A program made the position numbers and the translations under genes. From Methylobacterium sp. E-065 (GTDB taxonomy: Bacteria > Pseudomonadota > Alphaproteobacteria > Rhizobiales > Beijerinckiaceae): DNA of 49,377 nucleotides. The notes below the pieces were generated by a model that saw nothing but the letters and a program-made list of their open reading frames with translations, did not search any database and was not told the origin of the DNA. The stretch lies in contig NZ_JAKSYD010000238.1 of NCBI RefSeq assembly GCF_022829605.1, positions 1-49,377 on the forward strand, in the 5' to 3' direction. This document shows, piece after piece, positions 30,220-37,368 of the stretch. Each line of letters starts with the position of its first letter. Positions within the stretch are counted from its first letter, which is position 1.

Positions 30220-30551
30220 TGTGCAACCTGCTGTCCCGCGGCTCGAACTGGTCTTTTCGGCTTCTACTAGGTTATCCGGTGTGTGGTTAACAGCGCGTCG
30301 CAAGTCGCGTCGGGCATGCATGCGCCCGGTCCTTGCTGCCCTAACTTCTGGTCGAGCTGTCGCCAGTTGCTTCCGCGCTAAGCACCCGCTGGGCCCGCCC
30401 CGATTTGCTCATGGGGCTGGCGAGCATCCGATTTCGCCGGCGATAAGGCCTTCGCCCAGTCGCGGTAGCGGATGTGGTTGTTCGATGCTCTGGCAGTTCG
30501 GGCGGATCTCCCGTCGCTGGCAGCGATGCGGTGACGATGCGCGTCAGCCCA

Positions 30552-30593
30552 CAAAAGAAAGGCCCGGCTGCGGTGTCACCCGCGGCCGAGCCT
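30552..30593 (-). terminator. Rho-independent terminator of the small exported protein gene
   Basis: Read on the minus strand: GGCTCGGCCGCGG, loop gtgaca, CCGCAGCCGGGCC, then TTTCTTTT. The stem is imperfect at one or two positions but strong. It lies 34 bases beyond the stop of the gene at 30627-30839. The rest of 30220-30626 shows no convincing gene. Confidence 0.7.
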
Positions 30594-30626
30594 CAAACGC
30601 GCTCGCTGGTAGCGACCGCCAGCCTG

Positions 30627-30839
30627 TTACCGACGATGGCGGAAGTGCCGATGCATGAAGCGACGTTCCGCGTTGTGCATGCGGCGGATCGGATGCCAGC
30701 GCACTTCGGTGATGCCGTCCTGGGCGCCAGCGACAGTCGCGGCTGGAACTGGGCTGAGCGGGGCGGCCGAGGCCGGCTTCGCGAGAGCGGCGACGCTGAA
30801 GGCGGCCAACAGTGCCGCGGTGATCACTGATGTGTGCAA
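30627..30839 (-). CDS. Small exported protein
   Basis: About 70 residues: a signal peptide (HTSVITAALLAAFSVAALAK, cleavage near SAA) followed by a short basic tail rich in His and Arg (MHNAERRFMHRHFRHRR). The best start is TTG at 30839 with GAGAGGA seven bases before it; a GTG at 30863 lacks a ribosome site. Such small exported His/Arg-rich proteins are frequent in Methylobacterium-like genomes. Function unknown. It sits between the cargo operon and attR. Confidence 0.55.
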   Translation of the reverse strand: MHTSVITAALLAAFSVAALAKPASAAPLSPVPAATVAGAQDGITEVRWHPIRRMHNAERRFMHRHFRHRR

Positions 30840-31006
30840 GGGATGTTCCTCTCGTGCGACCACCCGTAACGGTGGTGCTTCAGGAAGCCGCGTTTCCGAT
30901 CGACGGTTTCGAAGCCGTGATCACGAAACGGTCAGGCTTCGAGACAAGCTTAACGAATGCCGCTCGCGCATCCGGTGCCGGCAACAGAGTCCACATTTGT
31001 CTAGTT

Positions 31007-31032
31007 GTATATATGGGACATATGTTGGACAT
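31007..31032 (+). promoter_or_regulatory. Putative integrase arm-type site, right
   Basis: The sequence gtatatatgggacatatg followed by ttggacat matches the left site at 15844-15867 at most positions and in the same orientation. It ends 16 bases before attR. Confidence 0.5.
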
Positions 31033-31047
31033 GCCCGCGGCCAACAC

Positions 31048-31112
31048 AAGCTAAGTGCCTGATTTTGTTGGCGCGCCCTACGGGAATCGAACCCGTGTTT
31101 TCGCCGTGAAAG
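31048..31112. repeat. attR: 65-bp direct repeat, within tRNA-Glu
   Basis: Identical to 15675-15739. Here it joins the 5' half of the tRNA gene, so the island supplies the 3' half and keeps the tRNA functional. The distance between copies (15,373 bases from start to start) is the size of the integrated element. Confidence 0.92.
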
Positions 31113-31144
31113 GGCGACGTCCTGGACCGCTAGACGAAGGGCGC
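31069..31144 (-). tRNA. tRNA-Glu (anticodon TTC)
   Basis: Read on the minus strand the acceptor GCGCCCT pairs with AGGGCGC, followed by G and an encoded CCA. The anticodon stem TCGCC/GGCGA holds the loop CTTTCAC with anticodon TTC. The T-arm is ACGGGTTCGATTCCCGT. Total 76 bases with CCA. The island uses its 3' part as attachment site. Confidence 0.95.
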
Positions 31145-31250
31145 ATTGGCTAGGCCGGGGTTCTATAGTCGGACCCGGGGCGCCCGGCAACCGCCGAAGC
31201 GCCATATCGCTCCGGTTTGACCGGAGGACGGCTTGGGGCGATGGAGGGGC

Positions 31251-31778
31251 ATGCCTGAACCCACTCCCCGCATGACCCTCGTCCTCGGCGGGGCGCGGTC
31301 CGGCAAGAGCGCCTACGCGGAGGGGTTGATCGAGGCCTGTCCCGGGCCGTGGCTCTACCTCGCCACCGCCCAGGCCTTCGATGACGAGATGGTCGACCGC
31401 ATCGCCCAGCATCGCGCCCGGCGCGCCGGAGCATGGCGCACCCGCGACGTGCCGCTCGCCCTGCCGGAGGCGGTGGCCGAGGCGGAGGGGCCTGTTCTGG
31501 TCGATTGCCTCACCCTGTGGCTCACCAACCTCATTCTGGCGGAGGCCGATCTGGAAGCGGCGACCGTGCGGCTCATCGCCGCCTGCGCGCGTGCGCCGGG
31601 CCCGCTGGTGCTGGTCGGCAACGAGGTCGGGCTCGGGATCGTGCCCGACAATGCCCTCGCCCGCCGCTTCCGCGACGCGGCCGGGCGCCTGCACCAGCGG
31701 CTCGCCGCCGCGGCCGACCGGGTCGTTCTCACCGTGGCGGGGCTACCGCTCATCATCAAACCTGGAGCCCCCGCATGA
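31251..31778 (+). CDS. cobU: Adenosylcobinamide kinase / adenosylcobinamide-phosphate guanylyltransferase
   Basis: A 175-residue bifunctional enzyme (CobU in Salmonella naming, CobP in the aerobic scheme). It carries the P-loop GGARSGKSAYAE, WLYLATAQAFDDEM, HRARRAGAWRTRD (the guanylylated His region), LVDCLTLWLTNL and GNEVGLGIVPDN, all typical of CobU. It phosphorylates adenosylcobinamide and then attaches GMP, ahead of nucleotide-loop joining. GGAGG lies before the ATG at 31251. It overlaps cobO by ATGA, so the three cob genes are one operon. No cobalamin riboswitch is recognisable in the 106 bases between the tRNA and this gene. Confidence 0.94.
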   Translation: MPEPTPRMTLVLGGARSGKSAYAEGLIEACPGPWLYLATAQAFDDEMVDRIAQHRARRAGAWRTRDVPLALPEAVAEAEGPVLVDCLTLWLTNLILAEADLEAATVRLIAACARAPGPLVLVGNEVGLGIVPDNALARRFRDAAGRLHQRLAAAADRVVLTVAGLPLIIKPGAPA

Positions 31779-32377
31779 ACGAGGACGAAGCCCGCCACCG
31801 CGCCAAGATGGAGAAGCGCAAGGCCGTGCAGGACGCCGAGGTGGCGGAGAAGACCCTCGAGAAGGGCCTGCTCATGGTCCATACCGGCCCCGGCAAGGGC
31901 AAGAGCACGGCGGCGCTCGGGTTGATGCTGCGCGCGCTCGGCCGGTCCTGGCGGGTCGGCATGGTGCAGTTCATCAAGGGCGGCTGGGACACGGGCGAGC
32001 GCCACGCGGTGGCGGCCTTCGGCGACCGGGTCGTGTGGCACACCCTCGGGGAGGGGTTCACCTGGGAGACCCAGGACAAGGCCCGGGACATCGCCGCCTG
32101 CCGCCACGCCTGGGCGGTCGCCGAGGGCCTGATGGCCGATCCGACAATCCGCCTGCTCGTCCTCGACGAGCTCAACATCGCGCTGCGCTACGATTACCTC
32201 GACCTCGACGCGGTGCTGGCTGCGCTCCGGGACCGCCGGCCGGACCTGCACGTCGTGGTCACCGGCCGCAACGCCAAGCCCGCCCTGATCGAGGCCGCCG
32301 ATTGCGTCACCGAGATGGGCAGCGTGAAGCACCATTTCGCCGCCGGCGTGAAGGCGCAGGAAGGAATCGAGTTCTGA
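31775..32377 (+). CDS. cobO: Cob(I)yrinic acid a,c-diamide adenosyltransferase
   Basis: A 200-residue protein with P-loop HTGPGKGKSTAALGL, VGMVQFIKGGWDTGE, LLVLDELNIALRYDYL and VVTGRNAKP, as in CobO/BtuR. It adds the 5'-deoxyadenosyl group to the cobalt of reduced corrin. Start within the cobU stop (ATGA); stop TGA at 32375 lies 24 bases before the cobQ ATG. Family length about 200 residues, as here. Confidence 0.95.
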   Translation: MNEDEARHRAKMEKRKAVQDAEVAEKTLEKGLLMVHTGPGKGKSTAALGLMLRALGRSWRVGMVQFIKGGWDTGERHAVAAFGDRVVWHTLGEGFTWETQDKARDIAACRHAWAVAEGLMADPTIRLLVLDELNIALRYDYLDLDAVLAALRDRRPDLHVVVTGRNAKPALIEAADCVTEMGSVKHHFAAGVKAQEGIEF

Positions 32378-32400
32378 GCCCGCCGCGCGCAAAGGCCCTG

Positions 32401-33843
32401 ATGATCCAGGGCACCGGCTCGGATGTCGGCAAGTCGCTGATCGTGGCGGGGCTGGCGCGCGTCTTCACCAACAGGGGCTTGGCGGTCCGGCCGTTCAAGC
32501 CGCAGAACATGTCGAACAACGCCGCCGTGACCGCCGATGGCGGCGAGATCGGCCGGGCGCAGGCGCTCCAGGCCCGGGCCGCCCGGGTGGCGCCCTCCGT
32601 GCACATGAACCCCGTGCTGCTGAAACCGCAGAGCGAGGTCGGCTCCCAGGTGGTGGTACAGGGCCGGATGATCGCCACCGTGAAGGCCCGCGACTACCAG
32701 GCCTGGAAGCCCCGGCTGATGTCGGCCGTCCGCGACAGTTTCTCGCGATTGGCGCACGAGGCCGATCTCGTCCTCGTGGAGGGTGCGGGCTCGGCCTCCG
32801 AGGTCAACCTGCGCGCGGGCGACATCGCCAATATGGGCTTCGCCCGGGCCACCGATACGCCGGTCGTGCTGCTCGGGGACATCGACCGGGGCGGGGTGAT
32901 CGCCAGCCTCGTCGGCACGAAGGCCGTGATCGACCCCGCGGATGCCGCGATGATCGTGGGCTTCATCGTCAACCGGTTCCGGGGCGATCCGAGCCTGTTC
33001 GCCGATGGCATGCAGCTGATCGCCGAGCGCACCGGCTGGGCGTCCCTCGGACTCGTGCCGCACTTCCCCGACGCCGCCCGCCTGCCGGCCGAGGACGTGC
33101 TGGGCCTTGCGGGCTCGGAATCCCGCGGGCCCGGAGCCGTCACGGTGGCGGTGCCGGTGCTGCCGCGGATCGCCAATTTCGACGACCTCGATCCCCTGCG
33201 GGCGGAGCCCGGCGTGTCGGTGGTGCTGGTCCGGCCCGGCACGCCGATCCCCGCCGAGGCTGCCCTCGTGCTGCTGCCGGGCTCCAAGACCACGATCGAC
33301 GACCTGGAGGCGTTTCGCCAAGAGGGCTGGGACATCGACCTGCGCGCCCATGTCCGCCGGGGCGGCCGGGTGCTCGGGCTGTGCGGCGGCTACCAGATGC
33401 TCGGCCACAGCCTCGCCGACCCGCACGGGATCGAGGGGGCGCCGCGGACAGTGCCGGGCCTCGGCCTCCTCGACGTCCAGACCATCATGACGCCGGAGAA
33501 GCGCCTCGCCGCCGTCACCGGCACGAGCCTGCCCGACGGCGTGCCGTTCTCCGGCTACGAGATGCATATCGGCGCCACCGAGGGCCCCGACGCGGCACGG
33601 CCGCTCCTGCGCCTCGCGGATGGGCGCCTGGACGGGGCGGTCTCGGCGGATGGCCTTGTGGCCGGGACCTACGTGCATGGCCTGTTCGCCGACGACGCCC
33701 AGCGGGCCGCGTGGCTCGTGCGCCTCGGGACCGCCTCGGCAGGCGCGGGCTACGAGGCCGGGGTCGAGGCGGCCCTCGACGGGCTCGCGCGCCACATCGC
33801 GGCCCATGTCGATTGCGACCGCCTCCTGACACTCGCCCGGTAG
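32401..33843 (+). CDS. cobQ: Cobyric acid synthase (glutamine-dependent amidase)
   Basis: A 480-residue enzyme: an N-terminal dethiobiotin-synthetase-like ATPase domain (IQGTGSDVGKSLIVAGLARV, FKPQNMSNNAAVT, LVEGAGSASEVNL, GDIDRGGVIASL) and a C-terminal class I-like glutaminase domain with Cys in LGLCGGYQMLG and His in GTYVHGLF. It amidates four carboxyl groups of adenosylcobyrinic acid a,c-diamide. The ATG at 32401 gives a protein that lacks a few residues present in relatives; the frame is open upstream (PPRAKAL) to a CTG at 32374 overlapping the cobO stop, which may be a non-standard start. Confidence 0.93.
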   Translation: MIQGTGSDVGKSLIVAGLARVFTNRGLAVRPFKPQNMSNNAAVTADGGEIGRAQALQARAARVAPSVHMNPVLLKPQSEVGSQVVVQGRMIATVKARDYQAWKPRLMSAVRDSFSRLAHEADLVLVEGAGSASEVNLRAGDIANMGFARATDTPVVLLGDIDRGGVIASLVGTKAVIDPADAAMIVGFIVNRFRGDPSLFADGMQLIAERTGWASLGLVPHFPDAARLPAEDVLGLAGSESRGPGAVTVAVPVLPRIANFDDLDPLRAEPGVSVVLVRPGTPIPAEAALVLLPGSKTTIDDLEAFRQEGWDIDLRAHVRRGGRVLGLCGGYQMLGHSLADPHGIEGAPRTVPGLGLLDVQTIMTPEKRLAAVTGTSLPDGVPFSGYEMHIGATEGPDAARPLLRLADGRLDGAVSADGLVAGTYVHGLFADDAQRAAWLVRLGTASAGAGYEAGVEAALDGLARHIAAHVDCDRLLTLAR

Positions 33844-33922
33844 CCGCGGGGCGCGTCAGCGATTACTCTGCGTAATGGCAGGCCCTCGCCACGAGGGGCC
33901 GCGACCGCCCAGAGGAACGCCG

Positions 33923-35269
33923 ATGCCGTCCACGCAAGCCCCGCCCGGGGAGGATCTCGCCGCGAGCACCGTCCGCACGGTGACCCTGCGGTTGATGCCG
34001 CTCCTCGGGCTGCTCTACCTGATCGCCTATATCGACCGGCAGAACGTCTCCTACGCCAAACTGGAGATGGTCGGCAGCCTCGGGCTCAGCGAGACCGCCT
34101 ACGGGCTCGGCGCTTCCCTGTTCTTCCTCGGCTACTTCCTGTTCGAGGTGCCGGCCAACGTCTTCCTGGAGCGGGTCGGCGCGCGGATCTGGTTCGCGCG
34201 GATCATGATCACCTGGGGCCTCGTCACCGTGCTGCTGGGCTTCACACAGAGCGCCACGATGTTCTACGTGCTGCGCTTCCTGCTCGGCGCCGCGGAGGCC
34301 GGGTTCTTCCCCGGCGTGCTGTTCGCCCTCACGCTGTGGTTCCCGCACGCCCACCGGGCGCGGATGATCGGCTGGTTCATGATCGCCAGCGCCATCGCCA
34401 ACGCGGTCGGCGCGGCGGTCGGCGGGGCGCTGCTCGGCCTCGGCGGGGTCTGGGGCCTCGCGGGCTGGCAATGGGTGTTCCTGGCCACCGGCGCGCCGGC
34501 GATCCTGATGGCCGTCGTGGTGCTGGCCGTCCTGCCGGACGGCCCCGAGACCGCCCCCTGGCTGTCGCAGGCCCAGCGCGACTGGCTCAGCCGGACGCTC
34601 AAGGCCGAGAGCGAGGCGGGGGGCCATGTCGACCATGGCAATCCGTTCGCGGCGCTCCTCGACCGGCGCGTGCTGATGCTGGCCGGCATCTACGTCTTCC
34701 TGCCGCTTGCGGCCTACGGCCTCGGCTACTGGCTGCCCACCGTGGTCAAGGGATTCGGCGTCTCGAACCTAACCAACGGCCTCCTCAACATCATCCCCTG
34801 GACGGCTACGGCGGTGGCCCTGTGGTGGGTGCCGCGCCATGCCGCCCGCACCAACGCGCAGGGCAACGCGCTGACCTGGCACGTGGTCGGGCCGGCTCTG
34901 GTCGGGGCGGCCGGGCTGGCGCTCTCCGTCGTCCTGCCGGGCAACGCCGTGAAGTTCGCCTGCCTGTGCGTGGCGGCGGCCGGGACCTTCTCGGCACAGC
35001 CGGTCTTCTGGTCGATGCCCGGGACCTTCCTGCGCGGCGCCACGGCGGCGGCCGGGATCGCGGCGATCAACTCGGTGGGCAACCTCGGCGGCCTCGTCGC
35101 GCAGAACGTGGTGCCGTTCATCCGCGATCAGACCCAGAGCAACCTCGTGCCGATGCTGTTCCTGTCGGTCTGCCTCGCGGTGGGGGCCGGCCTGATGTTC
35201 GTGGTGCTCTCTGCCCTGCGCCGGGATGCGGAACGACGGGTTGCGGCAACGACAACGCGGGCCGCCTGA
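33923..35269 (+). CDS. MFS transporter, ACS family
   Basis: A 448-residue membrane protein with about 12 helices. AYIDRQNVSYA in helix 1, GYFLFEVPANVFLERVGARI, RFLLGAAEAGFFPG and VLPDGPETAPWLS are ACS-family marks, close in type to the transporter at 439. AGAGGA lies six bases before the ATG at 33923; a frame to 33875 adds a poor extension. It lies 80 bases after cobQ. Possible substrates are organic acids; none can be assigned. Confidence 0.88.
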   Translation: MPSTQAPPGEDLAASTVRTVTLRLMPLLGLLYLIAYIDRQNVSYAKLEMVGSLGLSETAYGLGASLFFLGYFLFEVPANVFLERVGARIWFARIMITWGLVTVLLGFTQSATMFYVLRFLLGAAEAGFFPGVLFALTLWFPHAHRARMIGWFMIASAIANAVGAAVGGALLGLGGVWGLAGWQWVFLATGAPAILMAVVVLAVLPDGPETAPWLSQAQRDWLSRTLKAESEAGGHVDHGNPFAALLDRRVLMLAGIYVFLPLAAYGLGYWLPTVVKGFGVSNLTNGLLNIIPWTATAVALWWVPRHAARTNAQGNALTWHVVGPALVGAAGLALSVVLPGNAVKFACLCVAAAGTFSAQPVFWSMPGTFLRGATAAAGIAAINSVGNLGGLVAQNVVPFIRDQTQSNLVPMLFLSVCLAVGAGLMFVVLSALRRDAERRVAATTTRAA

Positions 35270-35296
35270 ACACCGTACGGTTTCGCGCGTTATCGT

Positions 35297-35325
35297 TCAT
35301 CGTGCCGGACCGACCGGCACGATGA
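35297..35325. terminator. Perfect 12-bp hairpin after the MFS gene
   Basis: TCATCGTGCCGG, loop accga, CCGGCACGATGA. It begins 27 bases after the MFS stop. There is no T run, so it could act as a weak terminator or mRNA-stabilising stem. Confidence 0.5.
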
Positions 35326-35370
35326 TGCAAACCCGCACGGCTGCGGGCCATCGTCGAGGAGGGCACCGCA

Positions 35371-35547
35371 ATGAGTCAGGGATTTCCGCTCATGATCCTC
35401 GCCTTCGGGACGCTCGGCGGGATCTGGTTCCTAGCCGCCGCGGCCCGGAAGCAGGTCGCCGACGCCAAGGGCAGCCCGGAACGCTCCAGCGTGATTCACC
35501 ACCATGGCGGCGAGCCGCGGCCGAACATGCCGGGCACCGAGCACTGA
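35371..35547 (+). CDS. Small membrane-anchored protein
   Basis: A 58-residue frame from ATG at 35371 (GAGGAGG upstream at about 35356) to TGA at 35545. It has one N-terminal transmembrane helix (PLMILAFGTLGGIWFLAAAA) and a polar tail with HHHGGEPRPN. Too short for most gene lists but with a good ribosome site and natural composition. Function unknown. Confidence 0.6.
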   Translation: MSQGFPLMILAFGTLGGIWFLAAAARKQVADAKGSPERSSVIHHHGGEPRPNMPGTEH

Positions 35548-35579
35548 GCGCCTGAACTTCGGGTTTCCAAAGGGCTTCA

Positions 35580-35690
35580 GCCTTTTGGCGGGGTGTCGGG
35601 GCAGGGCCCTCAGATCGGACAACGTCCGGCACCAGGGCTCTGCCCTGGACCCGCGAAAGGTCTCGATCTTTCGGAACCAGGACGCGTGAC
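35580..35690. repeat. Interspersed intergenic repeat-like sequence
   Basis: The stretch includes CCAGGGC-tct-GCCCTGG (perfect 7-bp stem), preceded by ggcggggtgtcggggcaggg and followed by gcgaaaggtctcgatctttcgg, itself a stem (GAAAGGTC..GATCTTTC). This arrangement resembles the palindromic intergenic repeats I associate with Methylobacterium genomes. Only one copy is in this window, so it cannot be confirmed here. Confidence 0.4.
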
Positions 35691-35695
35691 CGTCC

Positions 35696-36610
35696 TCAGC
35701 CGGCGGCGATCCGGCGGCAATGGTCGAGGGCGGCGCCGATCAGGTTGTCGCTGGCCTCGGGCGTCCGGAAGGCGGAATGCGCCGAGAGCGTGACATTCGG
35801 CAGTCCGGCCAGCGGATGACCCGCGGGCAGCGGCTCAACCGTGAACACGTCGAGTCCGGCCTGCGCGATGTGGCCGGTCCGGAGCGCCTCGATCAGGGCG
35901 GGTTCGTCGATGACCGCGCCCCGGGCGGTGTTGATCAGCATGGCGCCGGGCTTCATCGCAGCGATGCGGTCGGCCGAGAGGAAGCCCCGGGTCTCGTCGG
36001 TCAGGAGCAGGTGGAGCGAGACCACGTCGCTCTCGGCGAGCAACTGCTCCAGGGGCACGAAGGCGACATCGGGATGCGCCTTGGGCGTGCGGTTCCAGGC
36101 GAGCACATGCATGCCGACGCCCCGGCAGAGCCGCGCCATCTCGGCCGCGATCCCGCCGAAGCCGACGAGGCCGATACGCTTGCCGGTGAGCTGCTGGCCC
36201 TCTGTACGCAGCCAGGATCCGGCGCGCATCGCCCGGTCCATCGGGGCGAGGCCGCGGGCCGCCGCCCACATCAGCGCGAAGGCGCACTCGGCGACCGCCG
36301 TGTCGCCGTAGCCCTTGATCGTGTGGACCGTGACGCCGAGCTCCGCCTGGAGCGCCTCCGGGTCCATGTAGCTGCGCGCGCCGGTGCCGAGGAACACCAC
36401 GTGCTTCAGCCCGGCGCAGGCGCGGGCGACATCGAGGGGGAGGGCGGTGTGATCGATCACCGCGATCTCGGCCCCGGCCAGGAGGCCGGGCAGATCCTGC
36501 GGGGTGATGGCGGGCTCCGCGTGGATCGCGAAGGGCGGGTCGTCCGGCCGCAGCAGCCGCCGCGCCACTGCCGCCAGCGTCGCGTTGGCATCCACGAACA
36601 CCGCGCGCAT
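35696..36610 (-). CDS. D-isomer-specific 2-hydroxyacid dehydrogenase
   Basis: A 304-residue NAD(P)-dependent enzyme. The Rossmann motif is LVGFGGIAAEMARL, the catalytic Arg is in INTARGAVIDEPAL, the Glu in VFTVEPLPAGHP and the His in LSAHSAF. It oxidises or reduces a D-2-hydroxy acid in the cytosol (glycerate, phosphoglycerate or glyoxylate branch; not assignable). The ATG at 36610 has GGGAG upstream; an extension to 36709 does not look like this family. Confidence 0.88.
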   Translation of the reverse strand: MRAVFVDANATLAAVARRLLRPDDPPFAIHAEPAITPQDLPGLLAGAEIAVIDHTALPLDVARACAGLKHVVFLGTGARSYMDPEALQAELGVTVHTIKGYGDTAVAECAFALMWAAARGLAPMDRAMRAGSWLRTEGQQLTGKRIGLVGFGGIAAEMARLCRGVGMHVLAWNRTPKAHPDVAFVPLEQLLAESDVVSLHLLLTDETRGFLSADRIAAMKPGAMLINTARGAVIDEPALIEALRTGHIAQAGLDVFTVEPLPAGHPLAGLPNVTLSAHSAFRTPEASDNLIGAALDHCRRIAAG

Positions 36611-36716
36611 CGGCTTCTCCCTGTCCTGCCCCGTCACGATGCGTCGGACGCGCGGAGCGTGCCAGGCCCTGGAAGCAACACGGACCTCCACGGGCGGCGG
36701 GCACGGCAACTCAGGA

Positions 36717-36752
36717 CAAAAAAAGCCGGCCCCTGCGGACCGGCCCTGGTTT
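36717..36752 (-). terminator. Rho-independent terminator
   Basis: On the minus strand GCCGGTCC, short loop, GGGGCCGGC is followed by TTTTTTTG. It lies about 20 bases after the stop of the membrane-anchored protein gene on the same strand. Confidence 0.75.
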
Positions 36753-36770
36753 TCGTTCCGGCGGAACGGA

Positions 36771-37094
36771 TCAGCGCTGCAGCGACGCCGTCTGCGGAGC
36801 GATGGTCGGCGGGGTCGCCTGCGCCACCGTCACGGCGCTGCGGGGCGCCGTCGGCATCCAGCCGGTGGCGCACTGCATCACCAAAGCGAGGCCCAGGGCG
36901 ACGCACAGACCGTTGGCCGCCACCCAGAACGGGCGTGCAGCCCGTCGTACGGCAGCCTGAAGCTCCTCGGCCGTCTTGCTCGCCGACTCGGCAGCACGAT
37001 CCGAGATCGGCAGCAACCAAGGCTCGGTCGGCAGGGCATAGAGACCGGCCATCTCGTTGGAGCCCGGCAGGTTCTGGAACAGTCCGTTCGACAT
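36771..37094 (-). CDS. Single-pass membrane protein, unrecognised
   Basis: A 107-residue protein. GGAGG is six bases before the ATG at 37094 (MSNGLFQNLPGSNEMAGLYA); other ATGs upstream overlap this site. A polar N-terminal half is followed by one transmembrane helix (FWVAANGLCVALGLALVMQC) and a Thr/Pro-rich tail that would be outside the cytoplasm. It has its own terminator. The 275 bases between this gene and recG hold nothing recognisable. Confidence 0.65.
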   Translation of the reverse strand: MSNGLFQNLPGSNEMAGLYALPTEPWLLPISDRAAESASKTAEELQAAVRRAARPFWVAANGLCVALGLALVMQCATGWMPTAPRSAVTVAQATPPTIAPQTASLQR

Positions 37095-37368
37095 GTTCAT
37101 CCTCCAGATTCGTCCGTGATGTCCCGGCTTACCGGGCCATTCGTTCATCTGCAGTTAAGGGACGATTGTGGCTGATGCAAGGTCACGGCCCTTGTCCAAG
37201 GTCCGCCGGACGCCATGGCGGGTCCGGCCACGCTTCCGGATCATGCAGCTAAACTTCTGAATGGAATAGATTTTCCGGAACAGCTGTGACATTGCCGCTT
37301 CAAAGTGCGGATCCGCACCTCCGGCACCGGGCCGTTCCTGAACGCCGGCTATTCCTGAACGGATTGGT

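Noticed and set aside
30191..30658. Plus-strand 155-residue frame before attR
   Set aside because: Overlaps the start of the TIGR04255-like gene and the terminator hairpin; composition is noise-like.
31145..31250. Cobalamin riboswitch before cobU
   Set aside because: Only 106 bases between tRNA and start; the B12-box (AGYCMGgAgaCCkGCcd type) is not visible.
31381..33843. 820-residue frame covering cobO and cobQ
   Set aside because: The first 340 codons are out of frame with cobO and Arg-rich; only the part from 32401 is CobQ.
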